Below, in pieces: positions 57,821-64,000 of a stretch of DNA of 64,000 nt. This stretch comes from Undaria pinnatifida (taxonomy: Eukaryota > Sar > Phaeophyceae > Laminariales > Alariaceae). Positions within the stretch are counted from its first letter, which is position 1, and each line of letters begins with the position of its first letter. The DNA lies in NCBI GenBank assembly GCA_012845835.1, contig JABAKD010000027.1, positions 11,459,487-11,523,486 of the forward strand, in the 5' to 3' direction. Below the pieces are notes generated by a model that ran no database searches, was not told where the DNA came from, and saw only the letters and a list, made by a program, of their open reading frames with translations. Made by a program: the position numbers and the translations under genes.

Positions 57821-59067
57821 AGACTAATGTTGTGTACTTCTAATGGAAGTCACTACATATTATACTGCCGCGGTTCAGTACAGCGAGCGGCTGAACACAC
57901 AGAGTGTTCAGCATGTCACAACTCCTCCCTTCCCCTTGCCGCAAGCTGCGAGGCATGCCCTAGCAGGCTTGTAGCGAGTGGGGGGGGTCTTACTGGCGGG
58001 TGTAAAGCCGGACTCACCGTCAAGGAGTGATACCTTCTTGCTGCTGCCTGTGGCCGCGAGGCTTGGCGTGGCGGTAGGGTTTGGGTCGTACGCGGTGCGC
58101 TACGCATGATTCGCGCGTCTTTTTAGGCAGCAACGGCGGAGCAGCAATGTTTAATCGGGATGCTGGTGCGCGGAAACAGGCGCCACCACGAGCCACACTA
58201 CGGCGCAGTCTTGGATTATGTGGAGGGAAGTGCGCGGGCAGGAGGCTGCATTCGACAACGAAGGAGGGGGGCAACTGCGCGTCGACGGGCGGGGAAGAGA
58301 CGGATTGAACTCTCCCTGAACGAGAACTTTTGTGTTTCAGATCGGCACCCCAAGCCGCGAAGAGCATTTTGTTTTTTTGGACTGGGGAGAAGGGGAATCG
58401 ATTGGAATTGAGCGTCAACGAGAGCAAGTGCGAATGAGCGGGCCGAGTGAGCTAAGGCGATGAGGCAGCCATGGAGAACCACAGGCCATGAGGCAGCCAT
58501 GGAGAACCACAGCAGCAGGAGGATGGCACACGGAGACCCACGACCCGCACGCACACCATCATCACGAGAGCAGCGATCGTCTTTTTTTCGGGAGGGTTTT
58601 GCGAGAGGCAATAGTACAACATGTTACTTACGTCAGTTACTTTTGTGGAGTTGATAGAGTTGTGTATACCCTTCATGGGGAACGACTCCATTACAATTTT
58701 CAGGCACGGGCGTCGTAGCTGCGCTGCAACCTGTCAGATAACTCGGAAAGACGCGGCGATCATTAATATTTTGTATGGTCGTTTTTGGTTCGATTGCCCT
58801 TTTTTCACTGCATGCCCGCGGGTCGTCACTCTGACAGCACTCCAGAGAGCAGGCGCGTCATTCTGCACGATTACCGTGCGGTTCGTACGATGCAGGCAGC
58901 CCAACCGCTGTAGTTTGTAGCCGCGAGTTGGTTAGTTGTGGGAACGGGGGACTTTCATGCCGTAGTTGAGTGGATACCCGCGGCCGTGTGAGTTCAGTTT
59001 GCACATTGGATCATTTATATTGTGCGCCTTATTCGTATCGTGCGTTTTTAGGCAGTATTTCCCGGAC
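57821..59067. other. No gene identified; 28-bp duplication
   Basis: 58,457-58,516 has two copies of ATGAGGCAGCCATGGAGAAC + CACAG. Between 58,020 and 58,610 several frames are open on both strands, which reflects GC-rich composition. A possible acceptor (CTTTTGTGTTTCAG) lies at 58,327-58,340, but I cannot build a gene around it. Confidence 0.35.
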
Positions 59068-59472
<405 letters not shown>

Positions 59473-60756
59473 TTACAGGTGATAGAATAACGAAAATGAA
59501 CATATATACTCCGGAGTATACTACAGTAGCATAGAGAGATGTGTATGGCAAGCGTAATTGCGCAGCTCCCATCATAAAGACGCACGGATTCGAAGAAAAA
59601 TGAAAACGCGAAACACACGAAGCTGCGTATTCGTACGATAGTACTTTAGTCTATTTACTTCGCGTTTGTTTGCATCTTATCTTATTAGGTCAAGTTTTTG
59701 GGACATACGATGTACGAGGCGTTCTACTTTCATTTCCATCTAGTTTGGCATTGTTTTGGCCCTTTTGCTAGTATTAGGACGCGCGTAAAGTACTCCTCGT
59801 AGAGCAACAACTGTAATTCTTCACATTAGAGTCATAGTTCCACCGATCTACATCCAGCACGAAACCTGTGCCCGTGCCGACGCCTCCTAGAGTGACGACT
59901 TCTCCTACTACTGCTGTGGTCACAAACTACAGATTGTGTGTCGTCTTCACACCAAAAAAATATTTCTACCCAAAGACATCAGTACACCCAGAGTCCGTCC
60001 TGATTATTCATCCTCGTAGATAGAGAGGCACAAATTATGTAGCCACCGACAATGAAACAGAGTAAACCAAAAAGTCGCGATCCATCAAGCAGGTGATAAG
60101 CAAGTGAAATGCTAGCGTACCGAGTACAGGAACACAACAAATCAGGCCAAAATACCTTGCAAAAGACCATGAAACAACACCAAAAAAAAAATCAAGAAAA
60201 GGAAACGAAATAAAAAAAGAAAACAAAGCAAACAAGCTACAAGGCAAATACACTTAATGTAAGGGGATTTGATCATGCAATGAACGGCAGTGAGTATGCG
60301 GGCAATAAAAGATGCAAGCCAACACACACCACCAGGCAATTTGCAATAAAATGGAGGGAAGGAAAAAAAGAAAGCCATTAATTACGAGGAAAAAGAAGGA
60401 AACACACAAAGTTTGAGGACAACACAAATTAACACAGAGGGGGAAACAGGACGGCAACAATAATAGTAAAGCACAACCTCCAACCAGCAACTAACCACTG
60501 CTTTTATGACTAAAATAAACTCCAACCAATGAAGAACAAAGAAAGCTGGCCAGCTCCTCCTATTAATATCATATCAAAGGCAACAAATCAAATGAAACCA
60601 TACAACCAACGTCGGGGGCAGGAACCATATATATTGGGTTTCGAATGGCGAATGAATGACGAATGACGAATGACCTTATGGTATTGATAATAAAGAGGGC
60701 AAGAAGAAGGGAGGCTGACAATTACAGGGATGGATACACCTACTACTGTACTACTA
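59473..60756. other. No gene; one short repeat match
   Basis: 59,855-59,935 (CATCCAGCACGAAACC, GTGCCGACGCCTCCTAGAGT) matches 39,766-39,840. A/T-rich purine-biased sequence from 60,180 to 60,440, and a GAATGAC mini-repeat at 60,645-60,675. Confidence 0.45.
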
Positions 60757-60812
60757 TATTATAAAAATTAAAATACACTCCAGCTGTGAGATCGAAGATT
60801 TCGTCGAAACTC
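60757..60812 (+). mobile_element. R1 terminus, 56-bp fragment
   Basis: TTATAAAAATTAAAATACAC and TCCAGCTGTGAGATCGAAGA + TTTCGTCGAAACTCAT, then unrelated sequence. Confidence 0.75.
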
Positions 60813-61029
60813 ATACTATATATAGTACTCAGTAATATTGATAGTACGCGTGTAAAGAAATAAGTACATGAGTAGCAGGATTAAGGAAATCCGGTAGCCG
60901 TTATACTGAACTTGGTGCGAAGAACGCACCCACCCCCAAATTGGCAACCCACGCTGGTTCAGTGTTTGTTGTGTTTCTGTTTATTGTATACCTGGTATAC
61001 AGTAAAGATATCACATCGTATCATATCAT
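60813..61029. other. No feature identified
   Basis: Short AT-rich spacer ending in ATATC-type microsatellite sequence. Confidence 0.4.
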
Positions 61030-61168
61030 ATAGTCGCCGACCTATATCCTTAATGAGGACACACAACCCGTAATGCGCGCGATCGGAGTATCACACACAG
61101 CTTGCAAAGATGAGTTTCGACGAAATCTTCGATCTCACAGCTGGAGTGTATTTTAATTTTTATAATGT
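61030..61168 (-). mobile_element. R1 terminal fragment flanked by ATATC microsatellite
   Basis: AGTCGCCGACCTATATCCTT to CAGCTGGAGTGTATTTTAAT. CATATCATATC-type sequence lies on both sides (61,005-61,029 and 61,168-61,217), as if R1 sits in, or was copied with, this microsatellite. Confidence 0.7.
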
Positions 61169-61317
61169 CAAATATCATACCATATCATATGATATCATGT
61201 CATAATGTCATATCATATGAATTTTAATAGTAAGCTTCTCTCTTGGATCTTTGTGGGTGGCCACTCTGACGGGGGGGGGGTAGCTCATCTCTCTTCGTAT
61301 TGTCTTCGCACTTTTCT

Positions 61318-61525
61318 TCCTCCTTCTCCCTCTCAAGACCCGACTCAGATGCGGGGGGTCACCAAGCAGGCTCTTCTTCCCCCTACCCACACTAGGAGTA
61401 CAGCATGCGCCTTCATTTTATCCCGAGAAGACTCCAAGTCGACGGGGGGAGAAATTACTGCTGGACGACCTATTATTTCATTATTTCTCCCCTTTTGGAC
61501 TCGTATCGAATTACGCCCACCCACC
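61318..61525 (+). repeat. Dispersed repeat copy 3
   Basis: ACTCAGATGCGGGGGGTCAC, CTCTTCTTCCCCCTACCC and GACTCGTATCGAATTACGCC match the order seen at 41.0 and 48.1 kb. Confidence 0.5.
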
Positions 61526-61737
61526 ACGCTGCTAGGCGCTCTCAGAAGTCGATTCCTTTTGGTTTTTTATTTTTAATCGTGTATGCCACTGATCGACGTT
61601 GAAGATCATCACGCTGCGCATCATCAGATCATCCCCCAATCAATCATCTAAATTATGTTACGTACATACATCTTGAAATAAATATCATATTTTACAATAG
61701 CATGAATTCGCTCAATTTCATCAACCCCCAACATAAT

Positions 61738-63165
61738 ATAGTATCACACACAGCTTGCAAAGATGAGTTTCGACGAAATTTTCGATCTCACAGCTGGAGT
61801 GTATTTTAATTTTTATAATATACCACACCCCCTCCGCCTCCCCCCCCTCCAACGCCCCACCCCCCGCACGATCGCCTAGACCTAGCACCGCGCGTATAGC
61901 GAGCCCCTACATTTATGATTAATACGCGCGACCGGAGTATCACGCACATTGTTGCAAATTGATTAGTTTCGACTAAACCCTTGATCTAACAGCTGGAGTG
62001 TATTTTAATATTTTATGTGACCTAAACCTCTTGGAAACCTCCCCCCCCCCTCCCCCCCTCCCTCCTCTTTCTCGCCCTTACTCAAACGCCCCACCCAATA
62101 TCAAAATCCGGCAGAAGTAATAAACACTTCCGCGCCCTGAGCATCACCTCATTATCCGTCTTAGAGCCATCCATGCCGCTGCTGCAATTCCCACCCACCC
62201 CCGCCGTCAACACCCCCTCCGTCACCGCTACCCGCACCATCGCCTAGATCTGGCACCACGCGTAACGCAAACCCCTACATCTCTGCGACCTAAAGTCTTT
62301 CCCCCTCCCCCACCCCCCACCTCCCCACCTCCCCACCCCACCCCCACCCCCTCGAACAACCCGCCCTCTACTCACTGGTTGTACGATTTACAGGATATAT
62401 ATGATAAACTGGTGCATGCTTTCCAAAACCGTCGCATTTATTCTCTTAAAGGATGTATACTTTGCACGCATAGATTCATAGATTGAGCTGCCCCGCCCGC
62501 CCCCCCGCCCCCCCCCTCCCCCGTGCATTCTTTCCAGAACCGTCAGATTTATCCGCTTGAAGGATTTTTAGTTTCTAGGCACAAATTGAGCTGCCCCACC
62601 CGCCGCCCCCCCCCCCCCCCCCCAGTTTATTTTTTCAAAATCAGGCCCGCAGGTCATTAAAAACTCCGCCCTCCCCTCACCGGTTATTCGACACTTACAG
62701 GATTCACCCCCCCCCTCCCCCCCCGCCCCCCGCCCCCCTTTCGATCAAAATCAGACCCCCAGGTCCTTAAACCCTCCGCCCTCCCCTCACCGGTTCTTCG
62801 ACTTACAGGATTCACTTGATTTTATACTGATTCATTTCCTTCCACAGCTGTCAGATTTTGTCCCCGTTCTCAGAAACGGGTTTTATAGTTTCCGCGCACA
62901 GACTGCCTAACAACACCCTGTTGACCCTGATAGCTACACTGGAGTTGCAAGGGAAGTCGCCGATCTATACCCTTTTTGAGGACACACAACCCGTAATACG
63001 CGCGATCGGAGCATCACACACATCTTGCAAACAAAGATGAGTTTCGACAAAATATTCGATCTCACAGCTGGAGTGTATCTTAATTTGTATAATATACCGA
63101 ATCTTTGATCTCATAGCTCTCATAGCTGGAGTGTATTTTATATATTATATGTGACCTGAACCTCT
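61738..63165 (-). mobile_element. Head-to-tail cluster of R1 copies
   Basis: Successive minus-orientation copies end near 61,822, 62,018, 63,095 and 63,165, each with CAGCTGGAGTGTAT followed by an AT-rich end. The third, about 62,019-63,095, is the most complete in the window (about 1.08 kb). It includes ATCGCCTAGATCTGGCACCA, three separate C-rich tracts and TGTTGACCCTGATAGCTAC. The others lack internal parts. Confidence 0.75.
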
Positions 63166-63197
63166 TGAACCCCCCTTTTTTTTTGTCCTCGCTCTCT

Positions 63198-63447
63198 GAT
63201 CAAGGCTATGGTAGGGGGGTACCCCCAATTTACACTCCGTCCTGGGTCAAGAGCCAAAAAAGGGCATACCTCTTAGATCAAGGATACGGTAGGGAGGTAA
63301 CCCCAATTTTCACTCCCAAAAAAGGGTATACTTTATTTTAATTTTAATTAAGTATACCCTTTCTTGGCTGTTACAATAAAGGATACCCTCTTTTGGCTTT
63401 GACGCGGGAGTGCGAATTGGGGGTACCGCCCTACCGTAGCCTTGATC
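63198..63447. mobile_element. MITE-B copy inserted between R1 sequences, with duplicated left end
   Basis: Left GATCAAGGCTATGGTAGGGG, right CCCTACCGTAGCCTTGATC, inverted. A second left end (GATCAAGGATACGGTAGGGA) lies 78 bp inside at 63,276. An internal inverted pair AAGGGTATACTT / AAGTATACCCTT surrounds an AT-only centre. The flanks end and start with CTCTCT, a possible 6-bp target duplication. Confidence 0.7.
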
Positions 63448-64000
63448 CTCTCTTGCTCCAACGCCCCCTCTAATATCGAAATCCGCTAAAGATATAGTCT
63501 AAATACTTCCACGCCCTGGATATCACCTCATTATCTTTTTAGAGCCGTCCATGCCGCTGCTGCAATTGCCACCCCCACCCCGCCTCCAACGCCCCCTCCT
63601 TCCCCACCACCCGCACCATCGCCTAGACCTAGCACCACGCGTATAGCAAACCCCTACATCTATGCGACCTAACGCCCTCCCCCCCCCCCCCCCCCCCCCC
63701 GTTCCCGACACCCCCCCCCCTCCTCCACAAGAAATATTTATAGTTTCCACCCACAATTTGACCTGCCCCACCCGTCCCCTCCCCCCCCCTCCCCCCCTCC
63801 CGCCCCCCTTTTGATCAAAATCAGGCCTCCATGTCCTTAAAAACTTCGCCCTCCTCTCACCGGATATTCGACTTACAGGATTCACTTGATACACTGATGC
63901 ATTTCCTGCCACGGCTGTCAGATTTTGTCCCCCTCAGAAACGGGTTTTATAGTTTCCGCGCACAGACTGCCTAACATCACCCTCTTGACCCTGATAGCTA
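63448..64000 (-). mobile_element. R1 repeat, minus orientation, cut by window edge
   Basis: CGCCCTGGATATCACCTCAT, CATCGCCTAGACCTAGCACC, long C runs (63,678-63,700 and 63,778-63,806), TTGATCAAAATCAGGC and CGCGCACAGACTGCCTAACA; it continues beyond the window. Confidence 0.75.

Overview
Organism and overall nature: This is eukaryotic nuclear DNA. The supporting signs are spliced exons with GT..AG borders and polypyrimidine tracts, long introns (0.5-2.6 kb), tRNA-derived retroposons, small inverted-repeat transposons, microsatellites and very low gene density. The cysteine module C..C-x2-G-[YF]..C..C-x4-CC, tied to Pro/Thr-rich spacers, is a style I associate with secreted proteins of protists and algae. 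A stramenopile or brown-alga-like genome is a plausible guess, but the species cannot be fixed from the window. Left half (1 to about 30.4 kb): I read this as one or two giant genes on the minus strand, entering near 30.35 kb and running off the left edge. In transcription order: Cys-module exon A (30,347-30,174), Cys-module exon B (28,727-28,599), a 13.15-kb Pro/Thr/Ser-rich exon C (28,085-14,935), a decayed stretch (14,934-14,510), exon D (14,509-13,249; Pro/Thr spacer plus a third Cys module), two damaged copies of that module (near 12.4 and 11.5 kb), a 63-nt mini-exon F (10,638-10,576), and exon G (9,881 to beyond 1) with about fifty 65-residue Pro/Ala-rich repeats. All the intron borders I could place are phase 1, so exons can be gained, lost or skipped without shifting frame. 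The product would be a mucin-like or hydroxyproline-rich-like extracellular protein of more than 7,000 residues. The huge open frame on the plus strand at 155-9,949 is its antisense shadow. The coding arrays are hierarchical satellites: 195 bp grouped into 780 bp in exon G, and 1,101 bp and 1,584 bp higher-order units in exon C. Right half (about 30.4 to 64 kb): mostly intergenic repeat. I find at least four families, which I name here only for reference: R1 (about 1 kb, with a very G-rich core, clustered head-to-tail at the right end); MITE-A (inverted termini around GCGTGCTACGATAGAGGT); MITE-B (inverted termini around AAGGCTACGGTAGGGGGGT); and tRNA-related retroposons, some ending in (CAA)n, including an array of about 81 units. 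There is also a 785-bp element with 43-bp inverted termini at 57.0-57.8 kb. Only two weak gene candidates appear here: a minus-strand frame with a duplicated 29-residue motif (53.0-53.7 kb) and a plus-strand signal-peptide-like frame (56.6 kb).
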